64,000 bases of DNA from Aquimonas sp046318115 (GCA_046318115.1 JBKCVA010000157.1:6115-70114); one strand, 5' to 3'. Positions 34,269-43,495 are shown, counted from the first letter of the stretch. Numbers and translations: made by a program. The notes: a model not told the origin generated them from the sequence alone.

Positions 34269-35126
34269 ATGGCCAAGCGTCGCTTCGAGGCGCCCGCGCG
34301 CGAGACCGTCGACCGGTCGGTCTTCGAGCATCCGGCCTTCGCGCCCTATCGATTCGAGCTGGACCTGCTCACCGTCGAGCACTGGCCCGACCTGGGGACG
34401 CTCAATGCGCGCGGCTGCGGCCTGAAGCACGCCTCCACCGGCCGCAGCCTGCGCTTCGTCGAGCAGACGCCCGAGCTGCTCGACGAAGGCCTGCACTACG
34501 AGACCCGCATCTTCGAGCGCGGCGAGATCCCCACCCGCGCCGACAACTGGCACGACCTGCTGAACGCGCTGGTGTGGATGCGCTTTCCTCAGCTCAAGTC
34601 CGCGCTCAATGCCCGTCAGGCCGCCGACGTGGCAGCGGTCGGTGCCAGCGAGCGCACCCGCGGCCAGTGCGCACTGACCCATTTCGATGAAGCCGGCGTG
34701 CTGGTGCGGGTGTCCGATGCGCACACGCTGGCGCTGTGGGACGCACACGACTGGGGCGCGCTTGGCGCCCGCGTCCAGCTGGATCCTGAAGCGCTCGAGG
34801 TCCAGGTGTTCGGCCACGCGCTGCTGGAGCACGCGCTGTACCCGCAGCCGCTGCTGGTCGGCAAGGCGATCGCCGTGCTGGCGCCGCCCGAAGTCTCGAC
34901 CAGCACGCTGGTTCGTCGCGTCGCCGAGGGCATCGCTTCAGGCGAACTCCTGACCGATCCTCAGGAGCTGAGGCCCCTGCCGACGGCGCTCTTGCCCGGC
35001 TGGCATCCGCGCAGCGGCGAAGCCGAATTCCTGCGCGAGGGCGAGTGCTTCCGGCCGCTGCGCGAGGGCAGGGTGTATCCGCCGGCGCTGCGGCTCGCCC
35101 CGGATGCCATGGTCGCTATCGGCTGA
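34269..35126 (+). CDS. DUF3025 family protein
   Basis: A 285-residue cytoplasmic protein of unknown function matching the DUF3025 family by the core NWHDLLNALVWMRFPQLKSALNARQ at about 98-122 and FDEAGVLVRVSD near 138. There is no signal peptide or membrane helix. It lies four bases after rimO and is probably in its operon; no reaction can be assigned. Confidence 0.8.
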   Translation: MAKRRFEAPARETVDRSVFEHPAFAPYRFELDLLTVEHWPDLGTLNARGCGLKHASTGRSLRFVEQTPELLDEGLHYETRIFERGEIPTRADNWHDLLNALVWMRFPQLKSALNARQAADVAAVGASERTRGQCALTHFDEAGVLVRVSDAHTLALWDAHDWGALGARVQLDPEALEVQVFGHALLEHALYPQPLLVGKAIAVLAPPEVSTSTLVRRVAEGIASGELLTDPQELRPLPTALLPGWHPRSGEAEFLREGECFRPLREGRVYPPALRLAPDAMVAIG

Positions 35127-35256
35127 ACCTTCGCTGTCACGCTCCGCGCCTCCCCGCATCCTGTCGCAACACCTTGCCGTGCCCGGCTGCTGATTGCGTT
35201 TCCGGCCAGAGCAGGCAGGATGCCCGCGCGGGAACTGTCTTCAAGGAGTCGTCTGC

Positions 35257-36075
35257 ATGGGGTGGGAACGATTTCACGCGAGCTGCCGGCGCCATCGTGG
35301 TCGGCCGGACGAGGATTTCGCGGTCACGCTGGAGTACTTCCGCTCCTATCGCGACGCGGGCTTGCTGGGGGCACCGCCGCGAGGCAACTCACTGGCCGAC
35401 AGCCTGATGCAGGCCATGGCGCGGCTGCCGGTTGAAGCCCGTGAGATCGCGCTGCAGCGCTACGCGACGCTTGATCTGGACGATCTGCTGAAGCCGCCGG
35501 GTCGGGCAAGGGTGAGCCTGTACCTGCTGCTGCTCTGCGTGATGCTGATCCTGATGGTGTCGATCTTCAGCCTGTTCGTGCTCCCTTCGCTGCAGAGCTT
35601 CTACGTCGACACCGGCCACGTCCTGCCCGAGTTCAGTCAGCAGGTCATGCGCTGGGCGCCGTTGCTTGCCGTCGGGGTGTCGCTTCTGGCCGTTTATGTA
35701 CTTGCTTCGGCGCAGGCCTTGCGAGGCCTGCTGCCCTCGGCAGGTTCGAATGTGTCTGCTGGGCGCCTCGCCTGGCTTCTGCCCTCCGCACTGCGTGCTC
35801 AAGGCGCTCGCGTGCGCGCGCTTGTCGCCAGCCCGGCCCTTGCCGTGGACGACCTCGCGCTGAAGCACGAGCTTGCTGTGATGGAGTCAGAGGGGCTGCT
35901 GCTCTCGGAGGAACTGCCAGCGATTCTTCGCCTTCAATTCCAAGGTCTGCAGCGGCTGGTCGAGCGGTTCAGCCTCGGGCTACTGATCGTGCTGGCGGTC
36001 GCCGTGGTGACGAGCATCGCCACCTTCCTGATCGCCATCTACCTGCCAATCTTCAGGATGGGTTCCACGCTATGA
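35257..36075 (+). CDS. PilC/GspF-like half-size membrane protein
   Basis: The 272-residue protein looks like a single T2SF (PilC/GspF) unit. It has a cytoplasmic N-terminal part, a transmembrane segment at about 88-113, a second at about 132-155, a helical cytoplasmic region, and a last helix ending in ATFLIAIYLPIFRMGS, the classic PilC/GspF terminus. Standard PilC has two such units and about 400 residues, so this is half-size. AAGGAG at 35243-35248 supports the ATG at 35257. Its last codons overlap the pilin ATG, so the two are translated together and probably function together. Assignment rests mainly on the C-terminal signature, topology and neighbour. Confidence 0.6.
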   Translation: MGWERFHASCRRHRGRPDEDFAVTLEYFRSYRDAGLLGAPPRGNSLADSLMQAMARLPVEAREIALQRYATLDLDDLLKPPGRARVSLYLLLLCVMLILMVSIFSLFVLPSLQSFYVDTGHVLPEFSQQVMRWAPLLAVGVSLLAVYVLASAQALRGLLPSAGSNVSAGRLAWLLPSALRAQGARVRALVASPALAVDDLALKHELAVMESEGLLLSEELPAILRLQFQGLQRLVERFSLGLLIVLAVAVVTSIATFLIAIYLPIFRMGSTL

Positions 36076-36551
36076 ACAAGGCACGCGGTTTCACCCTGAT
36101 CGAGCTGATGATCGTGGTCACCATCATCGGCATCCTCGCCGCCATCGCGCTGCCGAGCTACCAGACCTACATCCAGCGCGCCGAGATTGTCGAGGCCGTG
36201 TCGCTCGCGGAGCATGCACGTCGGAGGGTGGAGCAGTACTACACCGAGTTCGAGCGCTTCCCGCAGGACAACAGCACCGCCGGTCTGCCTGCAGCAGACA
36301 AGCTCATTGGCAATCGCGTCACCGGCGTCGAAGTCGTCGATGGCGCGGTCCACGTCACGCTGGGCTTCAAAGCGTCCGAGAGTTTGCGCGGCAAGGTGCT
36401 TTCGTTCCGGCCCGCCAGCGTCGACGGCAGCCCGACGAGCCCGATCGCCTGGCTGTGCGGATTCGAGCAGCCCGTGCCCGGCATGTCGGCTTCGGGTGAG
36501 AACCGCACCGACGTTCCCGGTGTGGTGCTGCCCGGCAGTTGCCGCGGTTAG
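36072..36551 (+). CDS. Type IV pilin-like prepilin
   Basis: The 159-residue protein has a type III prepilin leader MNKARG cleaved before FTLIELMIVV, the mature Glu5, and a 25-residue hydrophobic helix leading to ALPSYQTYIQRAEIVEA. The C-terminal part has two cysteines (WLCGFEQ and PGSCRG) that would form the disulfide-bonded D-region of PilE/PilA pilins. It overlaps the PilC-like gene by four bases. Only this pilin and the half PilC are present here; a GspE/PilB-like ATPase lies 22 kb away at 58880-60574. Confidence 0.9.
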   Translation: MNKARGFTLIELMIVVTIIGILAAIALPSYQTYIQRAEIVEAVSLAEHARRRVEQYYTEFERFPQDNSTAGLPAADKLIGNRVTGVEVVDGAVHVTLGFKASESLRGKVLSFRPASVDGSPTSPIAWLCGFEQPVPGMSASGENRTDVPGVVLPGSCRG

Positions 36552-36650
36552 CGGATCAGCTCCGACGACGCAATCGATACCTTCGACGCATGCGGATTCG
36601 CGCGAGGGCGAGGCAATACTGCCGGTACGCAAACCAGGGGAACGTCGCGC

Positions 36651-37115
36651 ATGGACCACGAAGCCGCCATCGGCGAACTGATGCGTGCCCTGTATGCGCA
36701 GGTCTCGGGGCCGGCCGGGCATCGCCGCGACTGGTCGCAGCAGGCTGAGCTGTTCATGCCGTTTGCGCGCATGGTGCGTACGGGTGTCGATGAGGCCGGT
36801 ACGCCTTGGGCCCTGGTGATGGACGTGGCCGACTATCCGGCGAATTTCGAGCAGAAGATCGCCGGTGCGCCTTTCTTCGAGGTCGAGATCCACCGCGTGG
36901 TCCAGCGCTTCGGCAACATCGCCCAGGTGTTCAGCACCTACGAGGCCTGGCGTGACGCCGCGCAGACCGACTTCATCAAGCGCGGCATCAACAGTATCCA
37001 GCTCTACAACGATGGCCAGCGCTGGCGGGTCGCCAACATGCTTTGGGACGACGAGCGGCCCGGGCTGCGCATCGATCCCGCCTATCTGCCCAAGGTCGGC
37101 CAAGGCAACGGCTGA
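36651..37115 (+). CDS. NTF2/SnoaL-like fold protein of unknown function
   Basis: A 154-residue soluble protein with a probable cone-shaped NTF2-like fold, judged from the N-terminal helix-rich start (MDHEAAIGELMRALYAQVSG), the FFEVEIHRVVQRFGNIAQVFSTYEA strand pair, and the GINSIQLYNDGQRWRVANMLWDDE ending. Related small proteins are annotated as nuclear transport factor 2 family proteins. No catalytic residues or signal peptide can be assigned. It is 99 bases after the pilin gene and may be a separate unit. Confidence 0.65.
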   Translation: MDHEAAIGELMRALYAQVSGPAGHRRDWSQQAELFMPFARMVRTGVDEAGTPWALVMDVADYPANFEQKIAGAPFFEVEIHRVVQRFGNIAQVFSTYEAWRDAAQTDFIKRGINSIQLYNDGQRWRVANMLWDDERPGLRIDPAYLPKVGQGNG

Positions 37116-37203
37116 ACCGCCAGCCTTCTCGCGTGTTCGAGATGCTGCGGTGGCAGGTGGTTGCCGAATCGCGCCCAGCAGTAGAGGTGGGTACTCGGCA
37201 TGG

Positions 37204-37220
37204 GTCACAGGTTTTGTGAC
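37204..37220. promoter_or_regulatory. Small inverted repeat upstream of the metalloprotease gene
   Basis: GTCACA-GGTTT-TGTGAC is a 6-bp perfect inverted repeat 62 bases before the metalloprotease ATG. Its half sites are in the reverse order to CRP sites (TCACA first), so it is not a CRP box; a different dimeric regulator is possible. TAGACT at 37231-37236 could be a -10. Confidence 0.25.
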
Positions 37221-37281
37221 GGATTGTGGCTAGACTGCGGTCCCATCGCCGCGCGTGCGGCTTCGCGATCGTCGTCGCCAC

Positions 37282-39510
37282 ATGAGATTCCGCCTGCTCT
37301 GTCTGTTTTTTTTCTGCGGCCTTGTGGCTGTTGGGGCGTCCACGCAGGCGGCGGAGACCGCCGAGGTCCACATCCTGGCATCGGAACTGGCGCCCTTGCG
37401 CAAGGCGCAACCCGGCGAAGAGCTTCGGGTGGTGCTGCAGTGGCGGTCGGCTGCGGCGCTGCGTGCGGGCGCTGAGCCCAAGCCCATCGAGGTGAGACTC
37501 CGCCGGATCGAGGTGTATGCGCCGGATGCCCGGGTGCTGGAGGCGACAGCTCACGGCTATCGCGAACTTCCTCGCGATGCGCGCTTGCACTTCGTCGCCG
37601 AACCGAGTGCCGGTCAGCGGATGTCGCTGAGCTTCGATCCCGCCTCTGGTGCGGCCGAGGGTCTGTTCCTGCACGGCGGCCGCATGTTTGCCCTGGCCGG
37701 TTCCGAGCGCTCGGGCGCCCTTGTGCTGGAGGCGAGCGATATGGAGCAGCCTTTGGCGGATGGCAGCCGCCTGGAAGCCTCGTGCTCCGGCGACATGGGC
37801 GCCGCTTCGGACGCCCTGTCGAAGTCGCTGTCGCCGAGCGCGTTTCCGCTGGGCGCACGCGAAGCTTCGGTGCCGGAGGCAGCGCAGACGGCGTCGCGTC
37901 CAAGCCTTGCGCGCGCCTCGTTCGCGCCGAAGCTGGCGACGCGTCAGGTGACCCTCGCGATCGATACCGACAACGAGCTGCTGCAAAAGAAGTTCAACAA
38001 CAACACCAGCAACGCGACCGCCTATGTGGCGGCACTGGTGGCGGCGATGAATGCGATCTACGAGGATGACCCGGCCCAGTATGGCCTGCAGTTGCGCCTG
38101 CTCCAGGGGACGCTGATTCTGCGTCCGTCGACCACCACGGACCCCTTCCTCAACACCGACAGCTCCGCGACCAATGCTGCCCTCAACGAGTTCGGGGCCT
38201 GGTGGCGTGACAACCAGGCGGCCGTGCCGCGGGCGTTCGCCCTCAAGCTTTCCGGCAAGGGCGCCGATCAGAACAGTTCCTCAGGCATTGCGTGGCTGCT
38301 CACCAGCGGCTCCTATTGCGCTGCAACGGGTTCCACCGGCGCACAGGTCTTTGGCCACTACAGCGTCACCCGTGTGTTCTGGAATCCAGGGTTCGGTGGG
38401 GCGCAGGACGCCTACGTCGTCGCGCACGAGCTGGGCCACAACCTGGGCGCACGCCACACGCACTGCGCCAACGCCACAACCGGGGCTCAGGCCTCCACGG
38501 GCACCATCGACCGTTGTTTCAGCGGGGAGTCCGGCCTGGGGTGCTACGCGGGAACGCAGGTGTGTCCAAGCGGTGCGGAATCGCCGCTGGCCCCGCAGGG
38601 CACGCTCATGTCCTACTGCCACCTCAACGGCCTGAGCTGTGGCGTGTCTACCGAGCTGCATCCGACGCACGTCACCCAGCTCAATGCGCGCCTCGCCAGC
38701 CAGCCCAGCACCTGCCTCGTGCCCATAGGCAGCAACCAGGCGCCGACGATCAATGCGCCAGCCAGCATCAGCGGCGTCGAGGACACGGTGCTGGCCTTGA
38801 CCGGCATCAGCGTCGCCGACCCTGACAGCGCCAGCCTGGCCGCGACTTTCTCGGTGCCCTCGGGCGCGCTGAATGCGACTGCGGCCGGTGGAGTCAGCGT
38901 GAGCGGCAGCGCCAGCGCGCGCGTGCTGACGGGCAGCCCCTCGGCCCTGAACAGCTTCCTGTCCGAGGGACGCCTCAGCTATGCGCCGGTCGCGAACGCC
39001 AATGGCAACGTGACGCTCGGCCTGTCGGTGACCGACACCGTTGCTGCGCCGGTCTCGCGTTCGGTGACGCTGGCCATGGCTGCGGTCAACGACGCGCCCA
39101 CCCTCAACGCGCCTGCCTCGCTTTCCGTACAGGCCAGCGTGTCCTCGGCCATCAGCGGCGTCAGCTACGCCGATGTGGACTCGCCCGGCGGCGGCATTGC
39201 CGTGCAGGCAAGCTACAGCGCGGGCTCCGGCAGTTTCACTGCCAGCAGCGGCGGTGGTGTCACTGTCAGCGGCTCGGGCAGCGGCAGTCTCACCCTGTCG
39301 GGCACCCTGTCCGCCATCAACAGCTTCGTGGCGGCGACGCCGGTGCGCTTCACCGCCTCGCCCACCGGGCCGGCATCGGTCAGTCTGAGCCTGGGCATCA
39401 ATGACCTGGGCAACACCGGCTCGGGCGGCGCGCTTGAAGCGACGCGCTCGATCAGCGTGTCGGTGAGCGGGCGCGAGGGCGAACTGTTCGCCAACGGCTT
39501 CGAACCCTGA
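37282..39510 (+). CDS. Secreted reprolysin-type zinc metalloprotease with cadherin-like repeats and FANGFEP tail
   Basis: The 742-residue protein has a signal peptide at 1-23 (ending TQAAE). A propeptide-like region follows, then a metalloprotease domain with HELGHNLGARH at 382-392 followed by THC, the extended zinc site of reprolysin/metzincin peptidases. The downstream MSYCH supplies the metzincin Met-turn, and several cysteines fit an exported enzyme. From about 490 there are beta-sandwich repeats beginning APTINAPASISGVED and APTLNAPASLSVQ, each ending in an ALNSFLSEGRLSYAP-type block. The protein ends ELFANGFEP. It is expected to degrade extracellular protein. A hairpin at 39536-39556 closes the gene. 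Confidence 0.9.
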   Translation: MRFRLLCLFFFCGLVAVGASTQAAETAEVHILASELAPLRKAQPGEELRVVLQWRSAAALRAGAEPKPIEVRLRRIEVYAPDARVLEATAHGYRELPRDARLHFVAEPSAGQRMSLSFDPASGAAEGLFLHGGRMFALAGSERSGALVLEASDMEQPLADGSRLEASCSGDMGAASDALSKSLSPSAFPLGAREASVPEAAQTASRPSLARASFAPKLATRQVTLAIDTDNELLQKKFNNNTSNATAYVAALVAAMNAIYEDDPAQYGLQLRLLQGTLILRPSTTTDPFLNTDSSATNAALNEFGAWWRDNQAAVPRAFALKLSGKGADQNSSSGIAWLLTSGSYCAATGSTGAQVFGHYSVTRVFWNPGFGGAQDAYVVAHELGHNLGARHTHCANATTGAQASTGTIDRCFSGESGLGCYAGTQVCPSGAESPLAPQGTLMSYCHLNGLSCGVSTELHPTHVTQLNARLASQPSTCLVPIGSNQAPTINAPASISGVEDTVLALTGISVADPDSASLAATFSVPSGALNATAAGGVSVSGSASARVLTGSPSALNSFLSEGRLSYAPVANANGNVTLGLSVTDTVAAPVSRSVTLAMAAVNDAPTLNAPASLSVQASVSSAISGVSYADVDSPGGGIAVQASYSAGSGSFTASSGGGVTVSGSGSGSLTLSGTLSAINSFVAATPVRFTASPTGPASVSLSLGINDLGNTGSGGALEATRSISVSVSGREGELFANGFEP

Positions 39511-39535
39511 ACGCCAACGCACCTGTGTGACCTTC

Positions 39536-39556
39536 GGCGGGTCGTCACGACCCGCC
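39536..39556 (+). terminator. Hairpin after the metalloprotease gene
   Basis: GGCGGGTCG pairs perfectly with CGACCCGCC around a TCA loop (9 bp), 25 bases after the stop, followed by CTTCACCTATGCTT. The T content downstream is modest. Confidence 0.55.
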
Positions 39557-39594
39557 CTTCACCTATGCTTGCGCGCCCTCACGCGTCCACCTGT

Positions 39595-41850
39595 ATGCGC
39601 TTTTTTCTTGCCGCCTCCTTTGCCGCCGCGCTGGGCGCGGGCGTTCTGTTGCAGGCGCTGTCCTTGCCTGTGACCGCAGCGGAGGGCATCCGGCTCGACG
39701 GTCGACTGGACGAGCCCGAGTGGGCGCAGGCCCTGCGTATCGACGACTTCCGCACCGTGCAGCCGCTGACCCGCGAGCAGCCGCCGGTGCGCACCGAGGT
39801 GCGCCTGCTCTCGCGTGATGACGGCCTGTACTTCGGCATCCACGCCGAGCAGCCGCCGGAGTTCGCGCGCACCCGCCATCCGACCCGCCGCGATGCGCAG
39901 GCGCGCGCCGATCGCATCAATCTGATGATCGATTTCGAAGGCGAGGGCAGCACCGCCTACGAGTTCACCGTCAGCATCAGCGGCGGCATCCAGGACGCCA
40001 TCATCACCGGCCAGAACGGCTACAAGTACGACTGGGACGGCGTCTGGGAGCAGGCCGTCGCCGAGGACGCCGACGGCTGGAGCGTCGAGGTGCGCCTGCC
40101 CTGGGGCATCGCTCCGCTGGGCCGCATCGAGGACGGCCGCACCACCATCGGCGTCTACCTCTCGCGGGTCATCGAGCAGCGCGGCCTGCGCTTCTCGCAT
40201 CCGCACTACGATTTCGAGAATCCGACCTTCGTCGCCGACATGGCGAAGTTCGAGATCGAAGCGCGCAGCGATCTGCGCCTCGACGTGGTGCCCTATGTCG
40301 CAGTGGCGAACGATCGCCTGCTGCGCAGCACCGACACCCGCGCCGGTGCCGACCTCTACCTCGCGCGCGGCGCGCATCGGCTGAACGCCGCGCTGGCGCC
40401 GGACTTCGGCCAGGTCGAGAGCGACGCGCTGGTGGTCGACTTCAGCGCGCTGGAGGTTTTCTTCAGCGAGAAGCGGCCTTTCTTCACCGAGAACCAGGCG
40501 CTGTTCGATGTGCCGCTCGGCAACCAGGCACTGCTCATCAACACGCGTCGGATCGGCGGGCGACCGGATGCAGGGCCCGAGGGCATCAGCGACGTCGACG
40601 GCGCGATCAAGTACACCGGCGCCTTCGGCGCCTTCGACATCGGCACCCTGCTCGCCACCGAGGCCGATCCGGTCGATGCGCGCGGCCGCGACTTCCGCGT
40701 CCTGCGCGGCCGCTGGCGTACCGCCAGCGGCGAGTACGGCGTCACCGTCACCGAGACCCTCAGACCCACGCTGGACCGCGAGGCGCGCGTCGGCGTGGTC
40801 GATGCGCTCTGGCGCCCGCTCGAAGGCCTGCAGCTGCGCGGCGCGGTCGGCGAGAGCCGGATCGACGATGCGGGGCAGGATGATCCCGACGGGCGCCTGC
40901 TGTGGCTGCGCATGGACCATGCGGTGAGCCCGAACTTCCGCCAGGAGTACGAGCTGGGCCGCTACGGCCGCGACCTGCAGGTGAATGATCTCGGCTTCCT
41001 GCAGCGCGCGGACATGAGCCTGCTGCGCGCCGAGTACACCTGGTATCGGCGCGCCTGGGCTGCCGAGTCCAGCGTGCGCGACTCATCGTGGGAGACTGAG
41101 CTGCTGTGGCAGCGCAACGGCGCCGGCGAGCGCATCTACGGCGGCTGGGAGCTGGGACACAGCTGGGCTTTCCGCAACGCCGCCGAGCTGACCGCCTACG
41201 CACTGCTGCGTACGCCCTACACCGATGACCGCGTGCTGCGCGGCAATGGCGACGTGCGCCTGCCGGCACAGCATCTTGCGGGCGTCTACTTCGCCAGCCC
41301 GCGCATGGGCAGGTGGCGCTTCGAGACCGACCTCGGCGTGGAGCAGGAAGGGCTCTCCGGCTGGGCGCGCTTCATCGAGTTCACACCGACCTGGTTCCTC
41401 GGCGAGCGCTTCAGCACGGCGCTGGGGGTGTACCTCACCGACAGCAGCGACTGGCTGATCTGGGACAGCGGTGACCGCCTTGGACGCTACGCACGGCGGC
41501 AGGCGGAGTTCGACTGGACGCTCGAGTGGTTCCCGGCGGCAGGCCACGAAGTACGGCTGCGCGCCCAGTACGTGGGCCTGCGCGCGCAGGCGCTGGCGGG
41601 CTATGCGGTGCAGTCGGGCGCACTGTTCGACGCCGCCGCGCCCTCGGACTTCAGCCTTGGCACCTTGGCGGCGCAACTGCGCTACCGCTACGAGTTCGCC
41701 CCGCAGCGCGAGTTCTACCTGGTGCTGAGCCGCGGCGGCGAGTACTTCGGCGAGGACGAGGACGCGGAAGGGCTTGGTCGACTCTTCGACCGCAGTCGCG
41801 CGAACGAAACCGCCAACCAGATCCTGGCCAAGCTGCGCTGGGGCTTCTGA
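39595..41850 (+). CDS. Outer-membrane DUF5916 protein with CBM9-like domain
   Basis: The 751-residue protein has a signal peptide (MRFFLAASFAAALG...). A CBM9-like carbohydrate-binding domain occupies about 25-210: IRLDGRLDEPEWAQALRIDDF and WSVEVRLPWG are the usual edges. A long DUF5916 region with alternating strands, ending in aromatic residue F in KLRWGF, is consistent with an outer-membrane beta-barrel. FSALEVFFSEKRPFFTEN is characteristic of the family. Upstream ATG at 39565 would add ten residues before the signal, so 39595 is preferred. Function is unknown, probably binding or uptake at the surface. Confidence 0.82.
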   Translation: MRFFLAASFAAALGAGVLLQALSLPVTAAEGIRLDGRLDEPEWAQALRIDDFRTVQPLTREQPPVRTEVRLLSRDDGLYFGIHAEQPPEFARTRHPTRRDAQARADRINLMIDFEGEGSTAYEFTVSISGGIQDAIITGQNGYKYDWDGVWEQAVAEDADGWSVEVRLPWGIAPLGRIEDGRTTIGVYLSRVIEQRGLRFSHPHYDFENPTFVADMAKFEIEARSDLRLDVVPYVAVANDRLLRSTDTRAGADLYLARGAHRLNAALAPDFGQVESDALVVDFSALEVFFSEKRPFFTENQALFDVPLGNQALLINTRRIGGRPDAGPEGISDVDGAIKYTGAFGAFDIGTLLATEADPVDARGRDFRVLRGRWRTASGEYGVTVTETLRPTLDREARVGVVDALWRPLEGLQLRGAVGESRIDDAGQDDPDGRLLWLRMDHAVSPNFRQEYELGRYGRDLQVNDLGFLQRADMSLLRAEYTWYRRAWAAESSVRDSSWETELLWQRNGAGERIYGGWELGHSWAFRNAAELTAYALLRTPYTDDRVLRGNGDVRLPAQHLAGVYFASPRMGRWRFETDLGVEQEGLSGWARFIEFTPTWFLGERFSTALGVYLTDSSDWLIWDSGDRLGRYARRQAEFDWTLEWFPAAGHEVRLRAQYVGLRAQALAGYAVQSGALFDAAAPSDFSLGTLAAQLRYRYEFAPQREFYLVLSRGGEYFGEDEDAEGLGRLFDRSRANETANQILAKLRWGF

Positions 41851-41980
41851 CGGCCGTGAGCGGCGCCAGGCCGACTGCACCTGTACCCGCTTCTCACGCT
41901 ATGCTCTGCGGTTGCCGGGCGGGGTCCCGGCGGGCCGGCCCGCAACGGTGTGGGTCGCGCACTCATCACAGGGGTCAACT

Positions 41981-42592
41981 ATGGAGCGTCGCGGCTTTCT
42001 TCGGTCTGCCACTTATCTGGCGGGCGCTTCGTGTCTCCCGATTGCGGCGTCTAGCCTCGCTTCGGGGTCTTCCGCGCGCTGGCAGCTTCTGTGGGTGTCG
42101 GAACCCACGGCCGGTCGCGCATGGCGACCCGTCGAGCAGATGTGCGGCGCGCAGTGCGCGGACGAGGCGCTCGCGGTGACTCTGGATGCGCTGCATCCAG
42201 CCGACGGCGGCGCCGTGATACGCGATTTCGGTCTGCATGCGGTCTTCGATCTTGCGGACGGCACCAGCGCGCGTTTTATCGCCTGGCAAGTGGGCGGCAG
42301 TGGCTTTCTGCGCACCGAGTCCGCAGGAACGCGCTTCATGGCTGGCCGGGCGAGCCTGCGCCGCCTCGAGGTCGAGTACCTGTGGGATGGCATCGACCGT
42401 ACCGAGGCGCTCGGTCTGGCAGGCGCTGACACCGCGCTGCTGAGCCCGGGCCACTACCTGCTGGTGGGGCCGCGTGCGGATGGAGCCCCCGCCGACATAC
42501 GTGGCTGGACCCACAGCGGAGATGCCTCGCGCCCCTTGGGTGGTGCAGTCGATGTGGATGTCCTGGCCTTCCGCGTGGAATCTCCGGCCTGA
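41981..42592 (+). CDS. Exported protein with twin-arginine signal, unknown family
   Basis: A 203-residue protein whose N terminus MERRGFLRSATYLAGASCLPIA is a short twin-arginine-like export signal (RRGFL, then a hydrophobic stretch with a cysteine). The mature part is mixed alpha/beta with two cysteines (MCGAQC) and no motif I recognise. It contains FLRTESAGTRFMAGRASLRRLEVEYLWDG and ends in VDVDVLAFRVESPA. It is 17 bases before the DUF6916 gene and so probably co-transcribed. Position suggests it belongs with the collar-protein module. Confidence 0.65.
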   Translation: MERRGFLRSATYLAGASCLPIAASSLASGSSARWQLLWVSEPTAGRAWRPVEQMCGAQCADEALAVTLDALHPADGGAVIRDFGLHAVFDLADGTSARFIAWQVGGSGFLRTESAGTRFMAGRASLRRLEVEYLWDGIDRTEALGLAGADTALLSPGHYLLVGPRADGAPADIRGWTHSGDASRPLGGAVDVDVLAFRVESPA

Positions 42593-42609
42593 GGCGCCCG
42601 GAGAATGCC

Positions 42610-42900
42610 ATGGACCTGTTGAGCCTGCAGCACTTCGCCGGCTGCCTCAACGAGACCTTCAAGGCCAGCTTCGGCGATGGCTCTTTGGAGTTCGTCTTGG
42701 TTGAGGCTTCGCCCTTGCCGCAGCGTCGACCGGGCGCCTTGCGCGAGCCGTTCGCACTGCTGTTTCTCAACACCTCGGCCGTGCTGTTTCCGCAGCAGAT
42801 CTACCAGATGCACCACCCACGCCTGGGGGAGCTGGGGATCTTCGTTACTCCGATCGCGCAGAATCGTGATGGGTTCGTCTATCAGGCGATCTTCAATTGA
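42610..42900 (+). CDS. DUF6916 family small protein
   Basis: A 96-residue soluble protein of the DUF6916 type: LSLQHFAGCLNETFKAS at the start, LLFLNTSAVLFPQQIYQMHHPRLGELGIFVTPI in the second half. Small proteins of this kind are found next to tail-collar (MdpB-like) proteins in other bacteria, which fits the three collar genes 0.6-2.4 kb downstream on the opposite strand. No biochemical function is known. Confidence 0.6.
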   Translation: MDLLSLQHFAGCLNETFKASFGDGSLEFVLVEASPLPQRRPGALREPFALLFLNTSAVLFPQQIYQMHHPRLGELGIFVTPIAQNRDGFVYQAIFN

Positions 42901-42964
42901 CGGGGCGCAGGGCCAAGCGCGTGTTGAAGCGCGCTGAGGCTCGTGCCGCCGCGCTGCAAGTGGC

Positions 42965-43495
42965 CTAGCCCGCTGGCGCAACTGCGCTGGGTTCCCAGCG
43001 CATCTGCCAGTGCATGCCCGCATCCGCGACCACCTCGAACCCCAGGCGACGATACAGCCGCAGCGCTGGCAGGTTGTGCTTCAGCACATGCAGGCCCAGG
43101 GTGGCGCCGCGGCTCGTGGCGCGGCTTTGGCTTTGTCGGATCAGTGCGCTGCCGATGCCCTGATTCTGCCAGCCTGGGAACAGTGCTATGTCGACTACCA
43201 GGTGTTCGCTACCGCCCTCAAGCACGTAGTAGCGGCCGATCGGGGCCGGCGCCTCCGCAGCGAGAATCGCCAGGAAGCTTGCTTCGCTGTAGTGCTTCTC
43301 AAAGTGCACACGCTGCAACGTGAACTGCTGATCCAGAAAGCTGCGCTTGGCGGCGTCCGGCCACGGAACGGCCGCCATTTCCGCGCTGCGGGTCGAGGCG
43401 TAGAGCTCGTGCAGCCACGCCTCGTCCGTCGGTGCCAGCGGTCGAAGCGTGACGCCTCGCTTCGGGGGCGATTGCAAGCACGAAGGTTCCAGCAC
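42965..43495 (-). CDS. GNAT-family N-acetyltransferase
   Basis: A 176-residue acetyltransferase with the GNAT core: LRPLAPTDEAWLHELYAST at the start, strand YYVLEGGSEHLVVDIALFPGWQNQGIGSALI containing the acetyl-CoA loop QNQGIG, and LHVLKHNLPALRLYRRLGFEVV. No ATG is available at the right place; the GTG at 43495 begins nine bases beyond the stop of the upstream collar gene and would be translationally coupled. Substrate is unknown. Its place directly behind the collar genes suggests it modifies a product of that module. Confidence 0.85.
   Translation of the reverse strand: MLEPSCLQSPPKRGVTLRPLAPTDEAWLHELYASTRSAEMAAVPWPDAAKRSFLDQQFTLQRVHFEKHYSEASFLAILAAEAPAPIGRYYVLEGGSEHLVVDIALFPGWQNQGIGSALIRQSQSRATSRGATLGLHVLKHNLPALRLYRRLGFEVVADAGMHWQMRWEPSAVAPAG

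Noticed and set aside
37204..37220. CRP site before the metalloprotease gene
   Set aside because: The half sites are in the reverse order (TCACA then TGTGA), which CRP does not recognise.
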